Source: an uncultured Verrucomicrobiota bacterium (GTDB taxonomy: Bacteria > Verrucomicrobiota > Kiritimatiellia > Kiritimatiellales > Tichowtungiaceae). From it: DNA of 64,000 nucleotides. Below are positions 54,433 through 61,675 of the stretch, piece after piece. Each line of letters starts with the position of its first letter. The first letter of the stretch is position 1. A program made the position numbers and the translations under genes. The notes beneath the pieces were generated by a model. The model was not told the origin of the DNA. It saw nothing but the letters and a program-made list of their open reading frames with translations, and made no database searches. The stretch lies in NCBI GenBank assembly GCA_903831085.1, contig CAIKWE010000020.1, positions 1 through 64,000 on the forward strand, given 5' to 3'.

Positions 54433-54743
54433 ATGAAAAAGTGTCCATTCTGCGCGGAAGAAATTCAGGACGATGCCATCTTCTGCCGGTTCTGCAAACA
54501 GTTCCTGATGCAGAAAAAGAAGGTGCCGTGGTATCTGCGGCCCGGTTGGCTCACGACGGGGTGCTTTGCGTCGGCCCGTTTGCAATTCCGCTCTTCTGGG
54601 TGCACCCGAACTTTACTCTCCGTAAAAAGCTCGTCTGGACGGCTGTGGTTTTGATTCTGAGCTGGGGTTTATGGCTGTTGATGGAGAAATTTGTCCAGTC
54701 GATTGGAGACTATTACGGAATTCTCGATCAGCTGACAAAGTAG
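54433..54743 (+). pseudogene. zinc-ribbon membrane protein gene with a frameshift
   Basis: The N-terminal frame starts at ATG 54433: [24 protein letters not shown] (two CxxC knuckles) then [10 protein letters not shown]. The expected second half, [23 protein letters not shown] and the helix [14 protein letters not shown] ending in YYGILDQLTK, is in the +2 frame. The shift is at the G-run 54558-54561 (4 Gs, 5 needed). So either the gene is broken, the assembly has an error, or a frameshift is used. The 104-residue restored product has a zinc ribbon plus one or two membrane segments, a known hypothetical family. Confidence 0.75.
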
Positions 54744-54747
54744 GGCT

Positions 54748-55779
54748 CTATTTATTTTTCCATCCCTTTTCGCGGACGGAGCGCTCGTTGGCGGCGGTTT
54801 CCTGCCGCATGCGGATAAAGTTTTCGTAACGCGCCTTCGGAATCGTTCCGGCTTCGACCGCCGCTTCAATCGCGCAGCCTTTGGTTTTGGTGTGCGCGCA
54901 GTCTCTGAACTGACACTGGACGGCGAGCGCAGTGAGTTCATCAAAGGTGTCTTTGATTCCGGCTCCGGTATCCAGATGGCCGAGTTCGCGCATGCCGGGC
55001 GTGTCGATCACCAGCGCGCCGTTGTTCAGCACAATCAGCTCGCGCCACGTCGTGGTATGAATGCCTTTGCCGTCACTTTCGCGGACGGGCAGGGTGAAGT
55101 ATAAATCCTCTTCGCCGAGCAGACTGTTGATCAACGACGTTTTACCGACGCCCGACGCGCCGAGCAGGCAGTACGTTTTGGCTGGCTCAAACAGCTTCTG
55201 CACTTTTTTCAGTCCGGAGCCGCTGGTGTTGCTGAAGGCGAAGACCGGCACGTTTGGCAAACGGGCTTCCACTTCCGCCAGCCGCGCCTTCAGCTCTTTG
55301 GCGGGCAGCAGATCTTTTTTGCACAGCAGAACGACCGGCTCGATACCGCTTTCATTGACGATGGAAAGGTAGCGTTCCAGCTTCGGCAGATTAAAGCCCA
55401 TGTCGAGCGTATGAACGACAAACGCGGTGTCGATGTTCGCGGCGATCAGCTGATGGCTGACTTCTTTGCCCGCCGTCTTGCGCTTCAGTGTATTCTGCCG
55501 TTCGAGAACGGAATGAATCATCGCGAAGTCACCCTCACAAAAATTGCTCGCAAGCACCCAGTCGCCGACCGTCAGGTAGTCGTTTGTTTCGCGGGCGGCG
55601 CGGCGCAACTTGCCGGTGGTTTTTGCCGGACGGGTATCGTCACCGTCGCTGATGTCGCACCAGCCTTTATGAACAGCGGTGATGCGGGCCGGTTTCCAAC
55701 CTTCGGAAACAGAGGCGTCCAGCTGCTTCTGAAACCATGGAGTAAAACCGAATTGTTCGAGTGTCATAGGGGTGATCAT
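54748..55779 (-). CDS. rsgA: ribosome small subunit-dependent GTPase RsgA
   Basis: Late 30S maturation GTPase. OB-fold domain at the N-terminus, then a circularly permuted GTPase: G4 (VVLLCKKDLL) comes before G1 (LLGASGVGKTSLINSL) and G3 (VIDTPGMREL). The zinc-binding end is CQFRDCAHTKTKGCAIEAAVEAG (Cys, His, Cys). 343 residues. ATG 55779 lies in an ATGA overlap with the stop of the AbiEii-like gene, so rsgA is coupled to the toxin-antitoxin pair. Its end converges with the zinc-ribbon gene. Confidence 0.94.
   Translation of the reverse strand: MITPMTLEQFGFTPWFQKQLDASVSEGWKPARITAVHKGWCDISDGDDTRPAKTTGKLRRAARETNDYLTVGDWVLASNFCEGDFAMIHSVLERQNTLKRKTAGKEVSHQLIAANIDTAFVVHTLDMGFNLPKLERYLSIVNESGIEPVVLLCKKDLLPAKELKARLAEVEARLPNVPVFAFSNTSGSGLKKVQKLFEPAKTYCLLGASGVGKTSLINSLLGEEDLYFTLPVRESDGKGIHTTTWRELIVLNNGALVIDTPGMRELGHLDTGAGIKDTFDELTALAVQCQFRDCAHTKTKGCAIEAAVEAGTIPKARYENFIRMRQETAANERSVREKGWKNK
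55693..55709. repeat. palindrome variant inside rsgA
   Basis: TTTCCAACCTTCGGAAA near the 5' end of rsgA. Confidence 0.5.
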
Positions 55780-56552
55780 TGCTTATTCCACAGAAAATCA
55801 GGATTCAGACCTTTTGTCTCAAATTGAATCTCTGGTCTCAGCAGGTTGCCGATTTCGGTCAGGAAGTCGGGGTGAGCCAGTTTTTCTTCGAGGTTGAGCC
55901 GGAGCTGTTTGTCGGTAACCGGCGTGCCGTCGGTTTTCATGATCTGATGAAAGGCCTGCATGACAACCGACCAGTCGATGTCGGCGTGCTGGTCGGCGTA
56001 CCAGAGGTCGAACAGGTCGCGGCCTTTGCGCCGCTGGTAGAGTGCGCGAACTTTGGTGGCGAGCAGTTCTTCCAGTTTAAATGTGGTGAGGGCAACTTTG
56101 CCGCTGAACCACGGCGAATCAACGGAATAACTTTTTTTGACCGGGCCGAAGACAAACTGGTGTTCACGGCAGTTGATCTCAATTTTCAACCGCATGTTGA
56201 TCACCGGTTCGACCTCGGTTTGAAACCGGAAGAGCAGGGTGGTGTTGCGGTCTTTTTGTTTGATTTTCGGAGCGTCAAGAAAATGGAACCGCTTGCGGAG
56301 TCGGTCAACAACCGGCCCGATTGGTTCGGGGCGAATTTGAACCAGATCAATATCTTCGGAATAGCGCGGAGCGGGAGCGAAATAGAGCTTATGCAGCGCG
56401 GTGCCGCCGCGAAAGGCGAGTGCGTCCGCAAGCAGATCGTCAGAGAAAATGTCAATCAGTGATCGGGAAATAACCAGATCCTGCTCCACCTGCGCATCGC
56501 TGACCCACGGCGCGGTCTGTTTCCATGCGGTAATAAAGGCGCGGGGAATCAC
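55776..56552 (-). CDS. AbiEii-type nucleotidyltransferase toxin
   Basis: A 258-residue protein of the AbiEii/DUF1814 nucleotidyltransferase family, toxin of the AbiE type IV system (GTP-dependent tRNA/RNA-modifying toxin by family). Signatures are DALAFRGGTALHKLYFAPAPRYSEDIDLVQ (GGTxLxK and DID), LRLKIEIN-type strand (NMRLKIEINCREHQ) and LLATKVRALYQRRKGRDLFDLWYA (KxRxLxxRxKxRDxxDLWY). The start is GTG 56552 overlapping the antitoxin stop as GTGA; its own stop overlaps rsgA as ATGA. So all three are read as one operon. Confidence 0.9.
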   Translation of the reverse strand: MIPRAFITAWKQTAPWVSDAQVEQDLVISRSLIDIFSDDLLADALAFRGGTALHKLYFAPAPRYSEDIDLVQIRPEPIGPVVDRLRKRFHFLDAPKIKQKDRNTTLLFRFQTEVEPVINMRLKIEINCREHQFVFGPVKKSYSVDSPWFSGKVALTTFKLEELLATKVRALYQRRKGRDLFDLWYADQHADIDWSVVMQAFHQIMKTDGTPVTDKQLRLNLEEKLAHPDFLTEIGNLLRPEIQFETKGLNPDFLWNKQ

Positions 56553-57346
56553 AGCTCAGTCTCCAGATCAGCGTTAATGGATATTTTCCATTTTTTATTG
56601 ATGGGGTTGCCACCCTTGGCTTCTGCCGGATTGAGCGGGATGTGGAAGAAGTTTCGGGTCTGAAGTTCGGTGTACAGTGTGTCTGCCAACTCTTCCCTAT
56701 TGAAAACAGTATCCAACAGGAAGCCGAGACGTTGCAATGCGGTCGATGGAATGGATTTATCAGCGATCGGCTTTAGTTTTTCCGGAGTCATGAGTTCGCT
56801 TAATTCTTCAAGCACAGCAGTTACTGACGGAAGTCCGCCGGACTGTTTCAGATAAATCATTAGGTCGATTGCAGTCAGTTCCGGCGAGGATACGGCGATG
56901 TATCCGGACGGAGTTTTTTTCTGTTCGATGCCGGTCTGCGGCATTTCAGATTTAATCGGGAAGCAGATTTTCAGATTTTTGTATTGGATCAGGCGGATCG
57001 GCGGCTGGATGGTGATGACCGAGAAAGTTTGTGGTTGCTGGTGCCCGGCTCCGTGCAACGCCGCCGCCGACAGAAGTCCGGCATAATAGGGTCGGTTGAG
57101 ACAACGCATAAAGTCATTGATAAACATTTCCGGCGGCAGAATTCCTGCGTTTCGGTGCTCCGGCGGGATGATGACGTAAAATCCATTTCGAATCTGAAGA
57201 ATCAGCTTATTCCTGGTCAGTCGTTGCAGACACTGACGTATAGCTGCTTCATTCGCGTCGAACTGCTGATGCAGTTCATCGCGAGTAAAGTAGTAACGCC
57301 CGCTGGATAGAACGGATTCAATGTAACTGTCTAAGTATGGTTTCAT
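56549..57346 (-). CDS. AbiEi-type antitoxin/transcription repressor
   Basis: 265 residues. The N-terminal winged helix (about residues 5-65: YFTRDELHQQFDANEAAIRQCLQRLTRNKLILQIRNGFYVII) is the AbiEi_4-type DNA-binding domain. The C-terminal half (about 80-265, SAAALHGAGHQQPQTFSVIT, SPELTAIDLMIY) is the usual antitoxin domain. AbiEi proteins repress their own operon by binding inverted repeats. Here a perfect 17-base inverted repeat straddles the promoter and overlaps the start codon ATG 57346. The longer frame from 57391 uses TTG and crosses the operator, so it is rejected. Confidence 0.88.
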   Translation of the reverse strand: MKPYLDSYIESVLSSGRYYFTRDELHQQFDANEAAIRQCLQRLTRNKLILQIRNGFYVIIPPEHRNAGILPPEMFINDFMRCLNRPYYAGLLSAAALHGAGHQQPQTFSVITIQPPIRLIQYKNLKICFPIKSEMPQTGIEQKKTPSGYIAVSSPELTAIDLMIYLKQSGGLPSVTAVLEELSELMTPEKLKPIADKSIPSTALQRLGFLLDTVFNREELADTLYTELQTRNFFHIPLNPAEAKGGNPINKKWKISINADLETEL

Positions 57347-57403
57347 TAGTTTTTGTTTGCATAATGTATGGATAATCCATTCGTTTTGCAAACAAAAACT
57401 AAT
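57345..57403 (-). promoter_or_regulatory. AbiE operator and promoter
   Basis: Perfect 17-base inverted arms ATTAGTTTTTGTTTGCA (57345-57361) and TGCAAACAAAAACTAAT (57387-57403) around a 25-base spacer with an inner ATGGAT-A-ATCCAT palindrome (57368-57380). On the minus strand, TTGCAA and TACATT, 17 bases apart, form a candidate -35/-10, so the promoter sits between the arms. The near arm overlaps the AbiEi start codon, and no Shine-Dalgarno is seen. The far arm ends at the stop codon of aguB. Confidence 0.85.
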
Positions 57404-58284
57404 CAGTCCAAAAAGCGGGCGCTAAGACCGCGGTAGTCGTCGATCCGCCGGTCGCGCAGGAACGGCCAGGCGCGTCGGACGGTTTCGGTGCGTTTGCCGT
57501 CGAGCTCAACAATCAGTTCGGTTTCGCTGTCCGGTTTCGCCTGCGCCAGCAGTTCGCCCTGGCAACCGGCGATGAAGCTTGATCCCCAGAACTGCGCGCC
57601 GCCTTGGCCGCAGGGCGACGGCTCGAAGCCGGTACGGTTGATACTCAGCACCGGAATACCGTTAGCAATGGCGTGCGAACGCTGAATCGTGATCCATGCC
57701 TCGCGCTGGCGCGCCTTTTCGCCTTCCTTTTCGTTCGGATCCCAGCCGATGGCCGTCGGATAAATCAGCAAATCCGCGCCGGCCATCGCCATCAGGCGCG
57801 CGGCCTCCGGATACCACTGATCCCAGCAGACCAGCACGCCGAGCGTTCCGACCGATGTCTTGATTGGCGTAAAGCCGAGGTCGCCGGGCGTGAAGTAAAA
57901 TTTTTCGTAGTAACCGGGGTCGTCCGGAATGTGCATCTTGCGGTATTTCCCAGCGATTGTGCCGTCGCTGTCGAGCACGACCGCGGTGTTGTGGTAGATG
58001 CCCGCCGCGCGCCTTTCGAACAGCGAGGTGACAATTACAATGCCGAGTTCTTTGGCCAGCGCACCGAACGTTTCGGTGGACGGGCCGGGAATTTTTTCAG
58101 CGAGGTTGAAGCAATGCTTATCTTCAGTCTGGCAGAAATAGAGACCGGTGTGGAGTTCCTGCAAGGCAACCAGCTGCGCGCCTTTCGCCGCGCAGCGGCG
58201 GATAGCGGCGACACTTTTCTCAATATTGGCCTCGCGGTCAGCGGTGCACGATTGCTGAACCAGACCGACGGTCAGTTTTTCCAT
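57403..58284 (-). CDS. aguB: N-carbamoylputrescine amidase
   Basis: A nitrilase-superfamily amidase that turns N-carbamoylputrescine into putrescine, CO2 and ammonia. The Glu-Lys-Cys triad is seen in LVALQELHTGLYFC (Glu), GKYRKMHIPDDPGYYEKFYF (Lys) and LGVLVCWDQWYPEAARLMA (Cys). GADLLIYPTAIGWDPNEK and SHAIANGIPVLSINRTG are also typical. The start is ATG 58284, overlapping the aguA stop by one base (TGATG); the longer frame enters aguA and is rejected. 293 residues. Works with aguA in the agmatine route. Confidence 0.94.
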   Translation of the reverse strand: MEKLTVGLVQQSCTADREANIEKSVAAIRRCAAKGAQLVALQELHTGLYFCQTEDKHCFNLAEKIPGPSTETFGALAKELGIVIVTSLFERRAAGIYHNTAVVLDSDGTIAGKYRKMHIPDDPGYYEKFYFTPGDLGFTPIKTSVGTLGVLVCWDQWYPEAARLMAMAGADLLIYPTAIGWDPNEKEGEKARQREAWITIQRSHAIANGIPVLSINRTGFEPSPCGQGGAQFWGSSFIAGCQGELLAQAKPDSETELIVELDGKRTETVRRAWPFLRDRRIDDYRGLSARFLD

Positions 58285-59303
58285 CACAAAACCCCTTTGG
58301 GAATCTGCATCGTCACGCAATGGAGCGAGCCATGCTGCAGAATCAATGTGGAACAGTCTATACCGATGATTTCGCGATTCGGAAACGCTTTTCCGACGGT
58401 TTCCAAGGCCTGGAAGTCGGAGGGATCGTTGTAGGTCGGAACGAGCACCGCACCGTTGATGATCAGAAAGTTGGCGTAGGTGGCGGGCAGACGTTTGCCG
58501 TCCGCATCGAACTTCGCTTTCGGCCAGGGCAGGGGCAGAAGGCGGTATGGTTTGTTTTCCAATGTCCGGAAATTTTTCAGCTCGTTTTCCAATGCCTGGA
58601 AAGCCGGAAAGTGTTCGTCTGCCGGATCGCTGCATTGAACGTAGATAATCGTGTTGTCCGGGCAGAACCGGGCAAGTGTGTCGATATGCGCGTCGGTGTC
58701 GTCTCCGGCCAGACAGCCGTTTTCCAGCCAAAGAAATTTTCGAACCGCCAGTTCAGAAGTCAGTCTGGCCTCGAGCTGTTTTTTATCGAGGTGCTTGTTG
58801 CGGTTTGGATTGAGCAGGCATTCGGCGGTCGTCAGCAGGGTTCCTTGTCCGTCGCTCTCGATACTTCCGCCTTCGAGAATCAGATCGACAGTATGCAGCG
58901 GTGTTTTGCCGAACGCACCCGCCGCGTAGAGCTTGGTGGTGATCTGATTGTCGAGTCCGGCTTTGTGCTTTTTGCCCCACCCGTTGAAGGTGAAATCGAG
59001 CAGAACCGGTTTGTTGTTTTCGTAAATCGTGATTGGACCGAAGTCGCGCGCCCAGATGTCGTTGGATTCGATTTCGTAGAGGGCGATGTTTTTCATGTTC
59101 ACGCCGCGCGCCGCCAGTTTTGTATGGACGCACCCTTTGTCGGGAACGACGACAATCAGTTTTTCAAAACGGGTGATCGCTTCGGCAATGTCCATGAGGA
59201 CTGCCTCGGCCTCATTCAAATAGGGCGCCCAGTTGGTCTTCTCGTGCGGCCAGCAGATCAGCACCGCATCCTGCGGCTCCCATTCAGCGGGTAAACGTTT
59301 CAT
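58284..59303 (-). CDS. aguA: agmatine deiminase
   Basis: Deiminates agmatine to N-carbamoylputrescine and ammonia; the next enzyme, AguB, is encoded directly downstream. 339 residues of the peptidyl-arginine-deiminase-like fold: ESNDIWARDFGPITIY, DLILEGGSIESDGQGTLL, LENGCLAGDDTDAHIDTLARF, and ILQHGSLHCVTMQIPKGVL with the catalytic Cys near the end. Three iterated-palindrome copies lie in its codons (58400-58415, 58556-58572, 58586-58602). Together these give putrescine from arginine-derived agmatine. Confidence 0.95.
   Translation of the reverse strand: MKRLPAEWEPQDAVLICWPHEKTNWAPYLNEAEAVLMDIAEAITRFEKLIVVVPDKGCVHTKLAARGVNMKNIALYEIESNDIWARDFGPITIYENNKPVLLDFTFNGWGKKHKAGLDNQITTKLYAAGAFGKTPLHTVDLILEGGSIESDGQGTLLTTAECLLNPNRNKHLDKKQLEARLTSELAVRKFLWLENGCLAGDDTDAHIDTLARFCPDNTIIYVQCSDPADEHFPAFQALENELKNFRTLENKPYRLLPLPWPKAKFDADGKRLPATYANFLIINGAVLVPTYNDPSDFQALETVGKAFPNREIIGIDCSTLILQHGSLHCVTMQIPKGVL
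58400..58415. repeat. palindrome variant inside aguA
   Basis: TTTCCAAGGCCTGGAA in aguA codons. Confidence 0.5.
58556..58602. repeat. two palindromes inside aguA
   Basis: TTTCCAATGTCCGGAAA (58556-58572) and TTTCCAATGCCTGGAAA (58586-58602), 30 bases apart and in frame. Confidence 0.55.
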
Positions 59304-59346
59304 AAAAACTCCTCGAATCGGCGAATCCTAGCTGAGGCGTCCGGTT

Positions 59347-59363
59347 TTTCCAATGTTTGGAAA
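59347..59363. repeat. TTTCCAA-N3-TTGGAAA palindrome
   Basis: TTTCCAATGTTTGGAAA, between aguA and apbE. Confidence 0.65.
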
Positions 59364-59436
59364 ACGATTATATTTAGGCCCATGACAAGCCAAGCGGAAT
59401 CATGGTATATGGAACTGATTCCAGGAGCGATTGTCT

Positions 59437-60441
59437 ATGAGGATTAAGAGATCATTTTTGACAGGAATTTTTCTGATTCTGACTGTGGCGGGATGCCGGC
59501 AATCCGGCCGCTGGTATCAGGAGGTTCGCGATCTGTATTACGGCATTCCGGTACAGGTGCGCTATTACCCCGCGAATGAACAGCTGAGTAAACAGGTTTG
59601 GGCCTATCTGGAAAGCATCGACGATGTTTTTAACGACTATAAAGCGGGAAGTGAAATTTCGATTATCAACCGACGGAACGACACCGGCGATGTGACGCTG
59701 TCGCCTATGCTGGCGGATGCCTTTGGTAAAGCCCGGCAGGCATGGCAGTTCAGTGAGGGCGTGTTCGATATCACCTGCGCGCCGATACGCAATCTGTGGA
59801 AGCAGGCCGCCAAGCAGGGAGCCCTGCCGTCCGATGCGGAAGTGGCCGTCGTCCGTGAACGGTGCGGGCTGAATTGGGTTGAGCTGGACGGCACTCGGCT
59901 GACGCTTTTAAAAACCGGACTTCAGTTTGATTTCGGCGGCATTGTGAAAGGCATGGTTGCGGATCATGTGATTGAAATGCTGAAAGCGGGCGGCGCGCAG
60001 AGCGCACTGGTTCAAATCGGCGGAGAGACCGCCGCCTTCGGTCTATCGCAGAAAAAGAAACCGTTTCACATCGCCATACAGCATCCGGAAGTGCGCGACG
60101 GGGTGTGGAGCGTGATTCAGGATCCGGGCACCGGACTCTCCACTTCCACCAGCGGTAACTATGAAAATCCGATCCGGATCAACGGGCAGGTGTTCTACCA
60201 CATCGTGGATCCCCGCACCGGCTATCCGGCGAAGACGCAGATTGTGTCGGTGAGCATCGCCTTTCCGCAAACCGGCAAGAACTGGCTCGCGGACGCTCTT
60301 GCAACCACCGGCGTGCTGCTGGGGCCGGAAAAAACTTTTGAGATCATCAGGCCGTTCGGCGGCGAGGCGATGTTTCTTCTCAAGGAAAGTAACGGTGAGT
60401 TGCGTGAAGTCAGCAGTTCCGGCTGGAAGACCTTTAAATGA
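59437..60441 (+). CDS. apbE: ApbE-type FAD:protein FMN transferase lipoprotein
   Basis: Attaches FMN covalently to Thr/Ser of flavoproteins such as Rnf/Nqr subunits. The signal and lipobox LTVAGC (Cys about residue 20) make it a lipoprotein, processed by Lgt. Motifs are QFSEGVFDITCAPIRNLW, LKTGLQFDFGGIVKGMVAD, SALVQIGGETAAFG, and FYHIVDPRTGYPAKTQIV with SVSIAFPQTGKNWLADALATTGVLLG. ATG 59437 with GGAG at about 11 bases. 334 residues. The adjacent 60497 gene encodes an outer-membrane protein, perhaps functionally linked. Confidence 0.93.
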   Translation: MRIKRSFLTGIFLILTVAGCRQSGRWYQEVRDLYYGIPVQVRYYPANEQLSKQVWAYLESIDDVFNDYKAGSEISIINRRNDTGDVTLSPMLADAFGKARQAWQFSEGVFDITCAPIRNLWKQAAKQGALPSDAEVAVVRERCGLNWVELDGTRLTLLKTGLQFDFGGIVKGMVADHVIEMLKAGGAQSALVQIGGETAAFGLSQKKKPFHIAIQHPEVRDGVWSVIQDPGTGLSTSTSGNYENPIRINGQVFYHIVDPRTGYPAKTQIVSVSIAFPQTGKNWLADALATTGVLLGPEKTFEIIRPFGGEAMFLLKESNGELREVSSSGWKTFK

Positions 60442-60496
60442 TCCGTGGCGAAAAGGTTGATGCGAATCTTCAATAGCCACGAATCGGAGAATTTTA

Positions 60497-61258
60497 ATGA
60501 GCGTTTTTTATCGGCGGCGAGCTGTTGTCTTGAGTCTGCTCGCTTTATGCGCATGGAATCCGGTTCGGGCGGAGGATGCGGATCCGGTGCCGCACCCGAC
60601 TTCGGCGTGGATCGTCAGTCCGCTTTACGGAGTGGCGCAGAACGAAGACCTGAAAACGGGAGCAACCGATAGCAGTCCGGAGTACGGACTTTTTGTGATG
60701 TATGCCTCTCCACGTTTTATCGTCAACAACACGACTTTTTTTACGGATGTTAACCGGAGCGAGGTCTGGGGTAATATCGCGTCGGTTAGTCTTTACGGCG
60801 ATCCGAAGGCGGACCTGACCTGGTATCTGGGCGGCAGTTATGTCTGGCACCAGATAACGGCCGACCCCGTTAAAATAACCATTAGCGAGCCGCTTGGAAA
60901 AGTCGGATTCGTCTGGCGCGTTCGACCGATGCATCTGTCGATCAACCCCTACATCGGGTATGCGCCGCAAACCGTGTACACAAAAGTTTCGACACCCTTT
61001 AGGACGATCAAGAGCCGGGATCGTTCCGATCTCGCCGTGTACGGCGTTTCGGCCTACTGGCACTGGAGGATGCTCGGCGCGGACGCCAAGTATTATCTTA
61101 CGCAGGATCTGGATCACGACACGTTGAACAGCACGTTCCGTGTGTGGGGAACCGCCATGTTTTCTCAACACACCGGCATACTGGCGCGGTTTGAATACAC
61201 CGAGCAGAACACAACCAAAGACACTTCGCTCCTGATCGGCCCCGTGTTTGTCTTTTAG
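60497..61258 (+). CDS. outer-membrane beta-barrel-like protein
   Basis: 253 residues with a signal peptide (about 1-25, ending PVRAE). The mature part has repeated alternating strands (YGLFVMYASPRFIVNNTTFFTD, DLTWYLGGSYVWHQ, LAVYGVSAYWHWRMLGADAKYYL) and ends in Phe (LIGPVFVF), the mark of an outer-membrane barrel. No specific function can be assigned. It follows apbE by 55 bases on the same strand and overlaps the end of uspA tail to tail by 4 bases. Confidence 0.65.
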   Translation: MSVFYRRRAVVLSLLALCAWNPVRAEDADPVPHPTSAWIVSPLYGVAQNEDLKTGATDSSPEYGLFVMYASPRFIVNNTTFFTDVNRSEVWGNIASVSLYGDPKADLTWYLGGSYVWHQITADPVKITISEPLGKVGFVWRVRPMHLSINPYIGYAPQTVYTKVSTPFRTIKSRDRSDLAVYGVSAYWHWRMLGADAKYYLTQDLDHDTLNSTFRVWGTAMFSQHTGILARFEYTEQNTTKDTSLLIGPVFVF

Positions 61259-61674
61259 CGGTGCGGATTGTCCGGCTTAATCAGTAGCAGCGGAACGCTG
61301 ATTTTGTGCTTCAGGGTTTCCGAGACGCTTCCGAAGAGAAGGTCGCCGGGGAAATTGTGGCCGTGCAAAGCCATCGCCACCAGATCATAGCCGCCGGTTT
61401 CAATTTCCTTAAGAATCTGTTCGTCCGGCTCGCCGGCGAGAATGAGTTTGCGGACATCAACACCCTGCGCCCGCAGTTTTTCACCGTGTTTTTCGAGGCA
61501 GGCTTCGGCCTGTTTCTGGGCGGCGCGGCGCTGGTCGATGGTATGGGCGTGTATAACATGCAGCAGGCAGACCCGGGCGCGGTTCTGCTCGGCCAGCAGA
61601 GCGACGTGCTGAATAATGGCGTTGTCCACCGGCGAGCAGTCGATGGTGACGAGGATGTTTTTGTACACTTGCAT
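61255..61674 (-). CDS. universal stress protein (UspA family)
   Basis: A 139-residue UspA-fold protein: YKNILVTIDCSPVDNAIIQHV, HVIHAHTIDQRR, ILAGEPDEQILKEIETGGYDLVAMALHGHN and a C-terminal LLLIKP strand. The ATP-binding loop GHNFPGDLLFGSVSE is only a partial match to GxxG(x)9G(S/T), so ATP binding is uncertain. ATG 61674 has GAGGAAA at 5-9 bases. It lies 1 base after mntH on the same strand, so a shared mRNA is likely. Its end overlaps the outer-membrane protein gene. Confidence 0.85.
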   Translation of the reverse strand: MQVYKNILVTIDCSPVDNAIIQHVALLAEQNRARVCLLHVIHAHTIDQRRAAQKQAEACLEKHGEKLRAQGVDVRKLILAGEPDEQILKEIETGGYDLVAMALHGHNFPGDLLFGSVSETLKHKISVPLLLIKPDNPHR

Positions 61675-61675
61675 G

